A program made the translations under genes and the position numbers. From a virus, in the IMG/VR virus record IMGVR_UViG_3300027969_000058, positions 50,736 to 114,735 of that record: a DNA stretch of 64,000 bases; one strand, 5' to 3'. Positions 14,759-22,765 of this stretch are shown in pieces; position 1 is the stretch's first letter, and the number at the start of each line of letters is the position of its first letter. Below the pieces are notes generated by a model. The model saw only the letters and a program-made list of their open reading frames with translations. It was not told the DNA's origin and did no database searches.

Positions 14759-15676
14759 TTACTTTTTTTTTGAACTAAGGATAGTGCCTAATCTACGGCT
14801 GTATTCAATACTTTCACGTTTTGCTCGGCCTGCTGCTTCTTCGCCGCCTGTTGCTGGTTCGCTTGCTGCAAATGCATCGCCTGCGCCTGTGTCTGGCTCG
14901 CCCATTGTTGAAGGCATCTCTCCGCCTAAGTCTGACATAGGAGCAGCGCCACCCGCACCCATTGGTGCTTCTTCGCCTGTTAGGATACTAACTGCCTGAG
15001 CCAACGTTGTACGATGGCTTTCTAAACTTGTATATAATTCTTCTAATGCTGGTTTAACTTTATCGCTAAATTGTTGGCTGATATCGCTACCTAATTCGTC
15101 TCTTATAGAGTCAACTAATTCTAACATTGATTCTGCTTTCATGCCGGACACATCTTCGAGCCAGCCTGTAATACGGTCGACCATATCACGAGCACTCATA
15201 ATTAGAGCTGCTTTTTCTTCTTCGCCTTCTGTTAATGTACGCTCACTTAGTACGCCACGTAACACTTCTAATGCCTCTTCGATACTTTCTTTCTTTGCCA
15301 TCTTAGTTGCTGTGACGTCTTTAACTTTCTCAGCATCTTTGCCAAACTTCTTTTTAAATGTACCGTCCGCTGCATCCATGCCTTTCTTAAACTTGGCCTT
15401 CTTGCTCTTCTCAGCTTCTGAAAGAGTACGCTCTTTAATTTCTTGGCGAACAACACCGAGCATAGCTCTGTGCTTTTGATATTCGTTGTTTTCTAAAACA
15501 CTGTCAAAACTATTAGTTTTTTCAAATGTTCCAAGTTTTTCTGAAAGTTGTAGTTGTACTTGGGAAAGTTGTGCATCGCTGAACTTGTTAAGTGTCAAGC
15601 GATAACCAAACTTATTGGCTAAACTTTCGTTAAGTGTATCACTGCTGATTTTATTCGATAATTCTCTGATTTGCAT
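14759..15676 (-). CDS. helical, charged protein; prohead-core-like candidate
   Basis: The 305-residue protein starts MQIRELSNKISSDTLNESLA, which resembles a T4 capsid-targeting peptide followed by an LNE/S site of the [LI]-x-E type cut by T4 prohead protease. Further such sites lie inside (RTLSEAEK, VLSERTLTEGEE). The middle is charged coiled coil (KKFGKDAEKVKDVTAT), then a helical domain (ARDMVDRITGWLEDVSGMKA). A glycine/alanine/proline-rich linker (residues 240-285) precedes a basic end. The composition resembles T4 internal or core proteins. Function is inferred only. A late box lies 30 bp upstream. Confidence 0.6.
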   Translation of the reverse strand: MQIRELSNKISSDTLNESLANKFGYRLTLNKFSDAQLSQVQLQLSEKLGTFEKTNSFDSVLENNEYQKHRAMLGVVRQEIKERTLSEAEKSKKAKFKKGMDAADGTFKKKFGKDAEKVKDVTATKMAKKESIEEALEVLRGVLSERTLTEGEEEKAALIMSARDMVDRITGWLEDVSGMKAESMLELVDSIRDELGSDISQQFSDKVKPALEELYTSLESHRTTLAQAVSILTGEEAPMGAGGAAPMSDLGGEMPSTMGEPDTGAGDAFAASEPATGGEEAAGRAKRESIEYSRRLGTILSSKKK

Positions 15677-15704
15677 GTTAGCATCCTAAAAGACTTGTTA
15701 TTGT

Positions 15705-15711
15705 TATTTAT
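15705..15711 (-). promoter_or_regulatory. late promoter box, ATAAATA
   Basis: Minus strand CATAAATAACAA, about 29 bp before the start of the core-like protein gene at 15676. Confidence 0.5.
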
Positions 15712-15712
15712 G

Positions 15713-16144
15713 TCAAAACATAGATTTAAACTTAGCGGCAATTTTTGTTTTAGCTTGTCTTGCTCGGGAGTCTGTGAGTTCCCAGCGCCACAAGGCAAGG
15801 TCGCGTCTGTCTAAATCTTTAACTGTAATGTATCTATGTTTAAAAATAGTAGCATCTGTTGCGTTCTGCTGATAACTACTATCTAATTGTTTTATTTCAT
15901 TGTAGGCTGTTAATTTATTAATACTAAAATATTTAGCTGCCATTAATGCGCAGGCCTTAAGGTTAAACTTATCAACTAAGTAACCTCCAATCCTGAGTAA
16001 ATTCCAGGTTCCTTGGTTATTTCGCTTAATTCTAAATCCAGCGTAAACCAAACTACCATCATTTAGCAATGCCACTGGTAATTCTTTCTTAAATTCTTCT
16101 TCAAGAAAGTTCTCTAATTTTTCCGCTTGTTTTTTAAAATTCAT
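15713..16144 (-). CDS. conserved phage protein, unknown
   Basis: ATG at 16144 gives 143 residues. An upstream TTG two codons earlier is less likely. The product begins MNFKKQAEKLENFLEEEFKK and has a strand-rich middle (DGSLVYAGFRIKRNNQGTWN, LLRIGGYLVD) and a basic, helical C-terminus (RRDLALWRWELTDSRARQAK). It overlaps the upstream small gene by about 10 bases. I recognise it as a repeated neighbour of the following genes in related phages but know no function. Confidence 0.6.
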   Translation of the reverse strand: MNFKKQAEKLENFLEEEFKKELPVALLNDGSLVYAGFRIKRNNQGTWNLLRIGGYLVDKFNLKACALMAAKYFSINKLTAYNEIKQLDSSYQQNATDATIFKHRYITVKDLDRRDLALWRWELTDSRARQAKTKIAAKFKSMF

Positions 16145-16334
16145 TGGCAATTACCTTAGGATTACTGTCTCCTATCTTAATTACCAAACTTTTGCGTATG
16201 AGGCCTTCGATTATGAATTGATCATGCTCGTTAAAACTATTTAGGTAAGACACAGATTCAAGACGCCTAAGCATGGCATCTTCTTCTCGTGTAGTCCAAA
16301 TTACAAAATTGCCAATTAACTCGTTAATTTTCAT
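16134..16334 (-). CDS. small protein with capsid-targeting-like start
   Basis: The 66-residue protein begins MKINELIGNFVIWTTREEDA, matching the M-[KR]-x-x-E-[FIL] start seen in several neighbours, and continues with a helix (MLRRLESVSYLNSFNEHDQF) and strands (IRKSLVIKIGDSN). The start overlaps the stop of the preceding gene by four bases. Function unknown. Confidence 0.6.
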   Translation of the reverse strand: MKINELIGNFVIWTTREEDAMLRRLESVSYLNSFNEHDQFIIEGLIRKSLVIKIGDSNPKVIANEF

Positions 16335-17155
16335 AATCCTGCCATCTTACGTATATGGGAAATATCTTCTACCGGTGAAGCTGATACTGCTACGTCTTTG
16401 CCTACAAAGTTAGGCTTAACGTCTGCACCGCCTGGACCACCTTGCCCTGGCATTTGTAATTGTAATTTGCCAGTTTCATCTTGCGAAATTTTTGGTGCGT
16501 TAGGATTGGTTTTATCAATCTGTGTTTGAACACCGGTTGTTGGATTTTGCAGGACGGTCTGCTTGTCATCATCCTTGGCTACTTTTAGCATGCCGCTTTC
16601 TTCGTCCACTGTGTCATCTGCCTTGCCAAAAGGATGCACTTCTGCCCACTGTGTGCCTTGCTTCTGTACCCATTTACCAGGTTTAAACTTACTGCGAATA
16701 ATGCCGTGTAACTTCAATGCTTGCTCTGGGGTATCTCTAAATCCTTGGGCGCGAGCTTCACGCTCAACTTGATTAGAAACCATTTTCTTTTTAAGTCTGC
16801 CATCGGCATAAATGTAAAGTAAATTAGATTCGTCACTCATGTCTCTTTCACGTCGACCAAACCCTGTTTCGCTGGATTGTTTATCTCTGTCATATGCAGA
16901 TGCACTGCCTTGACTGCGATATAGTGCTTCTTGTTCAGTGCTTTCGCGTTCCATACGATCGTTATAGTCGTTGGCCATTTGTTCTTTCTTGTCTAAATAA
17001 TTTTGATATCTCTGTTGATCACGCTCAGTTGCATCTGGTGCGTCTGCTTTGGCCTTTAGATAGGTAGCATGTGATTGATCTAATGATCGACGGTGTTGTG
17101 CAGCCACACTGTTTGGATTATATGCTTCCGCTGGTTTAATTTGATTTACTTTCAT
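16331..17155 (-). CDS. unknown helical protein, capsid-associated candidate
   Basis: The 274-residue protein begins MKVNQIKPAEAYNPNSVAAQ and is highly charged and helical up to residue 110 (RDQQRYQNYLDKKEQMANDY). A segment SNLLYIYADGRLKKKMVSNQ follows, then a compact domain ending GKWVQKQGTQWAEVHPFGKA. The C-terminal third is rich in D, T, P and G and ends with EDISHIRKMAGL. The ISxIRKMAGL ending recurs in phage proteins. It overlaps the nucleotidyltransferase gene by four bases. It has no known enzyme motif. A packaged or core protein is the best guess. Confidence 0.55.
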   Translation of the reverse strand: MKVNQIKPAEAYNPNSVAAQHRRSLDQSHATYLKAKADAPDATERDQQRYQNYLDKKEQMANDYNDRMERESTEQEALYRSQGSASAYDRDKQSSETGFGRRERDMSDESNLLYIYADGRLKKKMVSNQVEREARAQGFRDTPEQALKLHGIIRSKFKPGKWVQKQGTQWAEVHPFGKADDTVDEESGMLKVAKDDDKQTVLQNPTTGVQTQIDKTNPNAPKISQDETGKLQLQMPGQGGPGGADVKPNFVGKDVAVSASPVEDISHIRKMAGL

Positions 17156-17868
17156 TTGTGTTCTCCAAGGCTCAGTGCCTTATCTTGTAATTTATATAAG
17201 TGCTGTTGTAATTGTCCAATAAAGCCTTTAGCACGTAACACTTTAAATGCTACATTCTCTACACTGAACTCACCACCTTGTTCTAATCCTGACTGACGCA
17301 ATTTTTTAATTTCTTGTTGCACTTCTTTAGCTTCTTCAAAACTATCAGTAGTAAGTGCCTGCATTATTTTATTTAAGTAATTCTCAACTTTTGCAGTAAC
17401 GTCGCTGTCGCTGATTTTAATAGTGCTCATAGTTGGTTCACTAAGCCACTTGTTGTCAAGTATACTGTAGACTCCAAGACTGTGATGCTCTTGACTATCT
17501 GGTTGTACATATAACTCTACGTCAATGCCTTTGATTTTAATATCGTGTATATGATTATACTGATTTTTCTTTGCATCGTAAAGCGGTTTGAGTAATAGCT
17601 CTCGTTCAGCGGGTACTGTAACTATTAAGTGTAAATCTAAATCGCTTTGTGGAGTGTAGGAATATGCTGCGTTGGATCCTGATATTGTAACATCTTTGAG
17701 CAATAGTTCAGGGATATCTATGAATTCGATAAAATGTTTTGCTATTTGTAATAGCTTATATCTTATCTGGGGATGTAGTATACTACCTTGCCATAAGAGA
17801 GGATTCAGTTCTTTATGAAATTGAACAGCTGAGTCGACTATGCCTTCTGTGAATTCTCTTATATACAT
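17152..17868 (-). CDS. nucleotidyltransferase-fold protein with capsid-targeting-like N-terminus
   Basis: The 238-residue protein has the polymerase-beta superfamily signature: Gly64-Ser65 (TISGSNAAYS), Asp76 and Asp78 (SDLDLHLIV), and a third acidic position in GIDVELYVQ (Asp116). Proteins with this fold move nucleotides onto nucleic acid, protein or small molecules. The target is unknown. The start MYIREFTEGIVDS resembles the T4 capsid-targeting peptide (MKTYQEFIxEA), with an FTE/G junction close to the expected cleavage position. It is coupled to the upstream gene and near a second nucleotidyltransferase at 21.1-21.8 kb. A stand-alone enzyme injected with DNA is a testable inference. Confidence 0.7.
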   Translation of the reverse strand: MYIREFTEGIVDSAVQFHKELNPLLWQGSILHPQIRYKLLQIAKHFIEFIDIPELLLKDVTISGSNAAYSYTPQSDLDLHLIVTVPAERELLLKPLYDAKKNQYNHIHDIKIKGIDVELYVQPDSQEHHSLGVYSILDNKWLSEPTMSTIKISDSDVTAKVENYLNKIMQALTTDSFEEAKEVQQEIKKLRQSGLEQGGEFSVENVAFKVLRAKGFIGQLQQHLYKLQDKALSLGEHK

Positions 17869-17887
17869 CGTGCATTATTTAACAGAA

Positions 17888-18235
17888 TTATAAGCCGAGG
17901 AACTTTAATACATGTGGGAAGTTAATAGCGTTGATCCAGCCTGCGCCTGCGGCAAACGCTAAACCTGCCATAGCATACAGTGTGACTTTGTTTTTGATTT
18001 TTTCTAAACCGTTGATCTTTTCAAAGATCTCGTCGTGTTGCTTGTTGCTGGCATCTGCCATCTCACACAGTTTCTTGTCCAGCAAGTCACGGGTGTTGTC
18101 CAAACAATCGTGCATGTCTTTGACGTCTGCCTTGAGTTCGTCAAGTTTACTTTCTATTTGGTGTACTTTGGTTTCAACTACCGCTACACGCTCTGGTAAC
18201 GTAGCCAATTGTGCTACTGCTTCTTTTGTGGCCAT
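17888..18235 (-). CDS. coiled-coil protein with C-terminal membrane segment
   Basis: ATG at 18235 follows a GGAGA ribosome site. A longer in-frame start is less likely. The 115-residue product begins MATKEAVAQLATLPERVAVV, continues as a long heptad coiled coil (VHQIESKLDELKADVKDMHD), and ends with one hydrophobic helix (VTLYAMAGLAFAAGAGWINA). The pattern is common for phage accessory membrane proteins and some holin-like or superinfection proteins. Specific function unknown. Confidence 0.6.
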   Translation of the reverse strand: MATKEAVAQLATLPERVAVVETKVHQIESKLDELKADVKDMHDCLDNTRDLLDKKLCEMADASNKQHDEIFEKINGLEKIKNKVTLYAMAGLAFAAGAGWINAINFPHVLKFLGL

Positions 18236-18335
18236 AATTAGGCATTCTCCAATGTTATAAGTCAGGGGTTCGCTCAGAACCATGTGCCTACTGTATGATT
18301 GAAATGCCTAATGTGTAAAATGCCTACTGTTATAT

Positions 18336-18740
18336 TTAGCTTCTTAAGTAAAAAACAATATTTCGAGATGCCCCATCGGTTACAAATACATTGTAGTTTT
18401 GTTCAATACTTTCGCTAAGTCCTGCGATATACGGTACTCCGTTAAAGTCAGTTATCATATAGCCTACAGGATTCTCGTTATGTTCAAATAATCGATCACG
18501 TTCTGTATAAAAGTCAAATGCCCATATTCTAATAATTTCGTTAGTATTAAATCCTAATGCAGTGCCAACGCTGTTGATTAACTGTGGCGGAGTAGTAAAC
18601 GATATATTTGCCCTAATACCAAGTGTTTGTATAACTGTTTGAAAGTTTTGTTCTTTCCAGCGTAATTCTTCTTTGCCCAGTTCGCTTCTATATTGCCCGG
18701 TATGTGTAATATCAACTGTGGTGTATAAACTGTAATTCAT
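18336..18740 (-). CDS. conserved virion-type protein
   Basis: ATG at 18740 is preferred over a GTG one codon upstream. The 134-residue product (MNYSLYTTVDITHTGQYRSE) is strand-rich with an ELGKEELRWKEQNFQTVIQT helix and a C-terminal YNVFVTDGASRNIVFYLRS. I recognise it as a conserved uncharacterised protein of large aquatic myophages, probably structural. It ends in the 100-bp spacer before the coiled-coil gene and starts just after a terminator. Confidence 0.6.
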   Translation of the reverse strand: MNYSLYTTVDITHTGQYRSELGKEELRWKEQNFQTVIQTLGIRANISFTTPPQLINSVGTALGFNTNEIIRIWAFDFYTERDRLFEHNENPVGYMITDFNGVPYIAGLSESIEQNYNVFVTDGASRNIVFYLRS

Positions 18741-18755
18741 CACGTATTTAACAGA

Positions 18756-18788
18756 GGTAAAAAAGCCTGCTATAAAAGCAGGCTTAGT
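18756..18788 (-). terminator. intrinsic terminator
   Basis: A 9-bp GC-rich stem (AAGCCTGCT/AGCAGGCTT) with a TTTAT loop and following T-run on the minus strand. It ends the transcript of the gene at 18815-19183. Confidence 0.85.
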
Positions 18789-18814
18789 CTTCCCATCCCG
18801 GGGTAAGTCGTTAA

Positions 18815-19183
18815 TTACTTAGCTGGTGTAAAGATTGCTTCGATACTAACAGTAACACCTGCAATAGCCATGTCAGCATCAGCAACTGTTAGGTCGCCTG
18901 TGCCTTGAACACGCAAGAATACATTGTCAGTTGTTCCGCTAACGAAAGCTGAACCGTCTGCTGTACCAACTGCTGCAACTGTGAATGCTGAATCACCTGT
19001 TCCACCAGAACCGTGTGCAGTTGTGATGTAACCAATGATTGAAGACAAGTCAGCGTCTGTTAAGTTTGTACCTGCAACCTTAACGATCAGCTCGCGGCCG
19101 ACGTCAGCTTGGTTGATTTGGTGCTTTAAATAATTTGCGCCAACTGTTGTTGCGCCTACTACTACTGAAATATTTGATGGCAT
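18815..19183 (-). CDS. small virion protein candidate, likely abundant
   Basis: The 122-residue protein (MPSNISVVVGATTVGANYLK) is rich in A, T, V and G, with no cysteines and few charges, typical of phage decoration or tail proteins. It has an AGAGGAGAA ribosome site, a late box 60 bp upstream and a strong terminator, which makes it a monocistronic unit expected to be highly expressed. No homologous fold is evident. Decoration protein is an inference. Confidence 0.65.
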   Translation of the reverse strand: MPSNISVVVGATTVGANYLKHQINQADVGRELIVKVAGTNLTDADLSSIIGYITTAHGSGGTGDSAFTVAAVGTADGSAFVSGTTDNVFLRVQGTGDLTVADADMAIAGVTVSIEAIFTPAK

Positions 19184-19242
19184 AATAATTCTCCTCTGGA
19201 TATGCTATTCAACTACTCACACTCTGTGAGCCTTTGTAATAA

Positions 19243-19249
19243 TATTTAT
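19243..19249 (-). promoter_or_regulatory. late promoter box, ATAAATA
   Basis: Minus strand GGATAAATATT, about 60 bp before the monocistronic virion gene starting at 19183. Confidence 0.5.
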
Positions 19250-19294
19250 CCAAACTCTGGAAAAATGTTCAGTAAGAGTACAGTTTTAGTGACT

Positions 19295-19948
19295 TTATTT
19301 TAATGGGTTTGACAGTACTTGATCAATATCTTGTAGTAGGTCAAATTGCGGCATATATGTTCTATATGCATTTAAAATGCGGGCGGCAGTGTTTGATACG
19401 TCACTATCCACTGGATTATTGTAGCTTAATAATCTGCGTATTTCTTTGTAAAGTGCTGTGTTAATTCCCAGAGCCTGTTCAAGCTGCATTAAAAAATAAA
19501 CATTGCGACTGCTTTCGCTGTTAATGGTGTATAACCATCCATTTAGTGCCATGGTAGGTAAATGTATGCGTTCACGAGCTTTACGTGCATCTGATGAATG
19601 GAATATTTGTTCAACTCGTCGAGGGTCTGCTTGTACAAAATATACTAAATTATGCAGGTCAGTTGCACCGGATCTAAACTCTGTATAGTTACTATACATA
19701 CAGGTAGTCTTAGCATATCTTTCTGCAATTTTTTTACCGTTCTTTAATCTTGATAAGAATTCAATGGTAAGCACAGTAAGGTACAATAATTCGCAGGCAC
19801 CACTGTAGGTTAATTTTAGATCGCTTTCACTGCGTAGCATTCGAGCTTCTTTTAATTCTTTGATAAAGCTCATCATGCCTGTAGGTTTTGATTCATAGTC
19901 TAAACTATGGCCGCCTGCCATTAACGCTCTTTCCATTTCTGTAAACAT
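19295..19948 (-). CDS. unknown helical protein
   Basis: The 217-residue protein is mainly helical (MMSFIKELKEARMLRSESDL, YLTVLTIEFLSRLKNGKKIA) and has no recognisable motif. Its start touches the stop of the KxDG-motif gene upstream (TAATG), so it is co-translated with it and the nucleotidyltransferase before it. The three-gene block 19.3-21.8 kb therefore may act together. I do not recognise the family. Confidence 0.6.
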   Translation of the reverse strand: MFTEMERALMAGGHSLDYESKPTGMMSFIKELKEARMLRSESDLKLTYSGACELLYLTVLTIEFLSRLKNGKKIAERYAKTTCMYSNYTEFRSGATDLHNLVYFVQADPRRVEQIFHSSDARKARERIHLPTMALNGWLYTINSESSRNVYFLMQLEQALGINTALYKEIRRLLSYNNPVDSDVSNTAARILNAYRTYMPQFDLLQDIDQVLSNPLK

Positions 19949-21099
19949 TATGTAGGTGTCCAGCGTTTACGAGGTACAAGTTTAACGTTGCCAAATTGTT
20001 TGTTTTTATCGGCATAGCGTACACGCCCTTCACCTTCAGTATCCCAAATTTCTCCTTGGGCACCGCTTTCAATTTGTTGTATAACGTCGTCTTTAAGTTC
20101 CATTATCTGAGTAACAAGACTAAACACAGCTTCTAATGCATTTTGATTTAGCTGTGCTAACTCTTTAATCTTGGTCTGCTTATTAGTACTGACCTTGCTG
20201 GTAGTAAGCCAATTAAAGAAGGCATTAGCATTTAGATTAGCGAGCTGTTTGGCCTTAGCAGTTTGGTTAACAAAGGTATAGAGTATATTTTTAAGGTCGC
20301 CAAGTCCTGGAGTTTCTTGTAAAAAACTATCTATACCCTTAGCGTTCTGTTTAAGATATGCTTCAACTGCTGCGATTTTATCGCTGCCGACACTCACAGG
20401 TGAGGAATTATAAACTGGGCCTTGTACAATTAATTGTGCCGTGCCGTTAAACATGCTGAAGTCGTCTAATGGCTTTTGTTCATCGTCTGGCATGCCAAAC
20501 TGTGGAAAAAATGCATGTCCCACAACCATTACCTGTGCGTTGGCAATACGTTGCCCAAGTTCACTGTCTGCTCTTACGTGATAGCAAGTCTTTGATTTAG
20601 GATTAGGACAGAATGTATAAACACCTTGTTGATCTACTGCTGGTTGTTGTAAAAATAATCCGTCAGCGTAGACAAAGCCCACAAAGTCACGGGGTGTAGC
20701 TTTGTCAAATAACGGATATAGCGATGCAAATTGTTTGGCAAATTGATCACGTGCTCGCTTGTCTTCTGGGGTCTTAGGTGTACCGCTTTTGTTAGCAATA
20801 AAATCTTCTACTTCTTCTGGGCTTGTGGTCATTGCACCACGGCTCCAACCATTATGTCCAGCTAACACTAACGGGCCGCCTCGCGTTGCACGGCCCCAAT
20901 ATATTTGAGGATTACCGTCCCATTTCATACGTACAGTTTGACTGCCTTCTTCTGTGGCAATTTCTCTAACGTGTGCAAGAGCTTCAAGCGTTCCATTACT
21001 GCCATGGAAGAATACGAGATCTTCCAGATGGTTAAATGCACGGCCAAGTTTTTTCTTGGCAGCTACCTCTGCTTCTTTTAAGAATTCATTTGCTCTCAT
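19948..21099 (-). CDS. KxDG-motif protein (DUF6267-like, ligase-like candidate)
   Basis: The 383-residue protein starts MRANEFLKEAEVAAKKK, close to the T4 capsid-targeting peptide with an LKE/A site. Residues 56-70 read TVRMKWDGNPQIYWG. K-x-D-G followed by a basic strand is motif I of covalent nucleotidyltransferases (DNA/RNA ligases), where the lysine (Lys59) takes AMP. A plausible later strand is DFVGFVYADGLF, and a basic C-terminal KLVPRKRW could be motif V. Cyanophage relatives I recall (DUF6267) keep KxDG. The ligase assignment is inference and full motif II-IV spacing is not certain. The gene overlaps the nucleotidyltransferase gene upstream. Confidence 0.6.
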   Translation of the reverse strand: MRANEFLKEAEVAAKKKLGRAFNHLEDLVFFHGSNGTLEALAHVREIATEEGSQTVRMKWDGNPQIYWGRATRGGPLVLAGHNGWSRGAMTTSPEEVEDFIANKSGTPKTPEDKRARDQFAKQFASLYPLFDKATPRDFVGFVYADGLFLQQPAVDQQGVYTFCPNPKSKTCYHVRADSELGQRIANAQVMVVGHAFFPQFGMPDDEQKPLDDFSMFNGTAQLIVQGPVYNSSPVSVGSDKIAAVEAYLKQNAKGIDSFLQETPGLGDLKNILYTFVNQTAKAKQLANLNANAFFNWLTTSKVSTNKQTKIKELAQLNQNALEAVFSLVTQIMELKDDVIQQIESGAQGEIWDTEGEGRVRYADKNKQFGNVKLVPRKRWTPT

Positions 21100-21848
21100 A
21101 TTTTATTCAACACGTTACGGAACCATTCTTGTGGTCCTTCTTCGGCAACTTTATCTTGCTTTTTTGGACTCCAATTAGGATCCTCTTCGGCTCGGGCAAG
21201 TAATGCCTGTGCTTGCTCTTCAGGCAATGATTTCAATATAGCTTCTACACTACCAAGACTCTTTGATGTTGCCTTTGGACTAATAAGTCGCTGTGCTATT
21301 TCATCAAGGTCATCGCTGACAAATTCGCCTTTTTTACCTTCAGCGGTTCTACTGAACAAGCCTTGCCAAGCTGACCACATATAACCTTTTTGTTTGGCCA
21401 AGATGGCCATGACCAACTGTTTGTTTACACCTTTATATGGGCTTTTATCTGGAATATCATGTGTGTGAAATTTACTGATTCTGTCTGCCTTAGGAGTAAT
21501 CATTATATCTACTTGGTGGGCTTCGGTACCAACTGGCACACGAACATGTACGTTGATACCAGTTTGTGCAGTTTGTAAACCCTGAGCTGAAATAAAATCA
21601 CTTAACGCTCTACGTGCAGATTTGGCATCTTTTGATTTAAAAAAATTAACTACTTGTTCTTCGTCAGCAATAACATCCATGTCACCACTTTTCTTGCCAG
21701 CTTTTGGAGTAGCTGCTGATCCAACTGGGATCACAGAAAGGCCTGCGCCTGCTACTGCTCGTTGTACTTTATTTAAAATCTCTGGCACCAATGCGTGATC
21801 AAATGGTGTAACATCCGGAAATACATTTCCGCCTTCAAGCAGTATCAT
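21096..21848 (-). CDS. nucleotidyltransferase-fold protein
   Basis: The 250-residue protein carries polymerase-beta superfamily elements: Gly43-Ser44 (PVGSAATPKAG), Asp56 and Asp58 (KSGDMDVIAD) and a third Asp114 in EAHQVDIMITPKAD. The C-terminal half is helical (LVMAILAKQKGYMWSAWQGL) and ends in a linker. Spacing between GS and DxD is longer than in minimal nucleotidyltransferases, as in the CCA/RelA-like groups, so the substrate is open. It overlaps the 86-residue gene upstream and the KxDG gene downstream. The three look like one functional unit. Confidence 0.65.
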   Translation of the reverse strand: MILLEGGNVFPDVTPFDHALVPEILNKVQRAVAGAGLSVIPVGSAATPKAGKKSGDMDVIADEEQVVNFFKSKDAKSARRALSDFISAQGLQTAQTGINVHVRVPVGTEAHQVDIMITPKADRISKFHTHDIPDKSPYKGVNKQLVMAILAKQKGYMWSAWQGLFSRTAEGKKGEFVSDDLDEIAQRLISPKATSKSLGSVEAILKSLPEEQAQALLARAEEDPNWSPKKQDKVAEEGPQEWFRNVLNKI

Positions 21849-22095
21849 CTCTGTTTTCCTGTATTTTTTTAATGCCGCGCTTAAATTTCGCTGGCTCTGC
21901 TGTTCTAATAGCGTTTATAAATCGACGCTCAAGCTCGGCTGCTGTTTCAAGGTCGTAATTTTCTCTAATTAACGATAATAAGTTAATTGCACTTTCAATA
22001 AGGTTAGAACCGCGACTTTCGATTACTAAATCTTTGTTACGATTTACACCTAAATCACTCAATTCTTGTAGGATTGACCTTGTACTTTTTCTCAT
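21835..22095 (-). CDS. conserved small helical phage protein
   Basis: The 86-residue protein begins MRKSTRSILQELSDLGVNRN and has two amphipathic helices (NLIESAINLLSLIRENYDLE, TAAELERRFINAIRTAEPAK). I recognise it as a recurring neighbour of the nucleotidyltransferase genes in related phages. An LQE/L site follows the basic N-terminus. It is first in the leftward operon and is preceded at 22116-22122 by a degenerate late box (GTAAATA). Function unknown. Confidence 0.6.
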   Translation of the reverse strand: MRKSTRSILQELSDLGVNRNKDLVIESRGSNLIESAINLLSLIRENYDLETAAELERRFINAIRTAEPAKFKRGIKKIQENRDDTA

Positions 22096-22226
22096 GTTTC
22101 AGCATTCCTTTGCTATATTTACCGTTTTTGCAAAGTAAAATAAAAATGTTGCAATGCCAGGTAAAAAGACTAAATATATTAGTAGAAACCATGAGTCTCT
22201 ACACACACTTACACAAGGATTATAGC

Positions 22227-22406
22227 ATGAAATTCATATCAGAGCAAATGATTAGAGTAATGGAACGTTTATCAGAAATGTTTCCAGGATCTAATTATCA
22301 AAGCAGCTTAGACGCTTATCTAAGCACCAAAGGCATTACCGATGCCGCCCAGTTGGAAAACTATATCCAACAATACCACTATTCTCAAAAGGAAAAAAAT
22401 ATATGA
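22227..22406 (+). CDS. 59-residue acidic helical protein
   Basis: ATG at 22227 with an AAGGA ribosome site. An upstream extension is unsupported. The product (MKFISEQMIRVMERLSEMFP, then YQSSLDAYLSTKGITDAAQL) is helical. It is the first of four overlapping tiny genes on the plus strand, running against the surrounding genes. Function unknown. Confidence 0.6.
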   Translation: MKFISEQMIRVMERLSEMFPGSNYQSSLDAYLSTKGITDAAQLENYIQQYHYSQKEKNI

Positions 22407-22507
22407 AAAAAATTATCAACACAATTTACGAAGGTCTAATTAACTGGGCAGAAATGATCCATGAGTATCGTCAAAGCTCTGCAAGCAGATATCATTATTG
22501 GAAGTAA
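22403..22507 (+). CDS. 34-residue microprotein
   Basis: A frame overlapping the previous stop by ATGA. The peptide MKKIINTIYEGLINWAEMIH continues EYRQSSASRYHYWK. I recall close relatives in other aquatic phages, always in runs of tiny genes. It is an amphipathic helix with a basic C-terminus. Function unknown. Confidence 0.5.
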   Translation: MKKIINTIYEGLINWAEMIHEYRQSSASRYHYWK

Positions 22508-22509
22508 TC

Positions 22510-22593
22510 ATGGACATAGAATTAGTAGCAATTCAGATTATTGTGTTTGGCATAATAATTCTTGTATACATGACGCAGGAGTTTTTTAAATGA
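22510..22593 (+). CDS. 27-residue membrane microprotein
   Basis: A frame three bases after the previous stop. The peptide (MDIELVAIQIIVFGIIILVY, MTQEFFK) is a single membrane helix. Its stop overlaps the next start by ATGA. Assigned as real because of the uninterrupted coupling, not because of a known family. Confidence 0.4.
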   Translation: MDIELVAIQIIVFGIIILVYMTQEFFK

Positions 22594-22688
22594 ATTTTAT
22601 AGAAACTCTCATAATGTTACTACGCTGGAAACAAGAAGGATGGGAAGTACATCCTATTATCACTGGCGAGTTCGAAGGCTGGGTTTAA
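22590..22688 (+). CDS. 32-residue microprotein
   Basis: Overlaps the membrane microprotein stop by ATGA. A CAGGAG ribosome site lies inside that gene. The peptide (MNFIETLIMLLRWKQEGWEV, HPIITGEFEGWV) has an amphipathic helix and a tryptophan-rich end. Function unknown. Confidence 0.4.
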   Translation: MNFIETLIMLLRWKQEGWEVHPIITGEFEGWV

Positions 22689-22701
22689 ATCACCATATCG
22701 C

Positions 22702-22730
22702 TTTACAGACACTACAGTTGTCTGTATAAT
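22702..22730 (+). promoter_or_regulatory. sigma-70-type promoter overlapping a late box
   Basis: TTTACA (22702-22707), a 17-bp spacer and TATAAT (22725-22730). AATAAATA (22728-22735) overlaps the -10, so the unit could be read by both host and late-phase polymerase. A 7-bp inverted repeat (ACAGACA/TGTCTGT) lies between the two elements. Confidence 0.65.
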
Positions 22731-22765
22731 AAATACATTACACATATACACACAAGGAGAATAAT

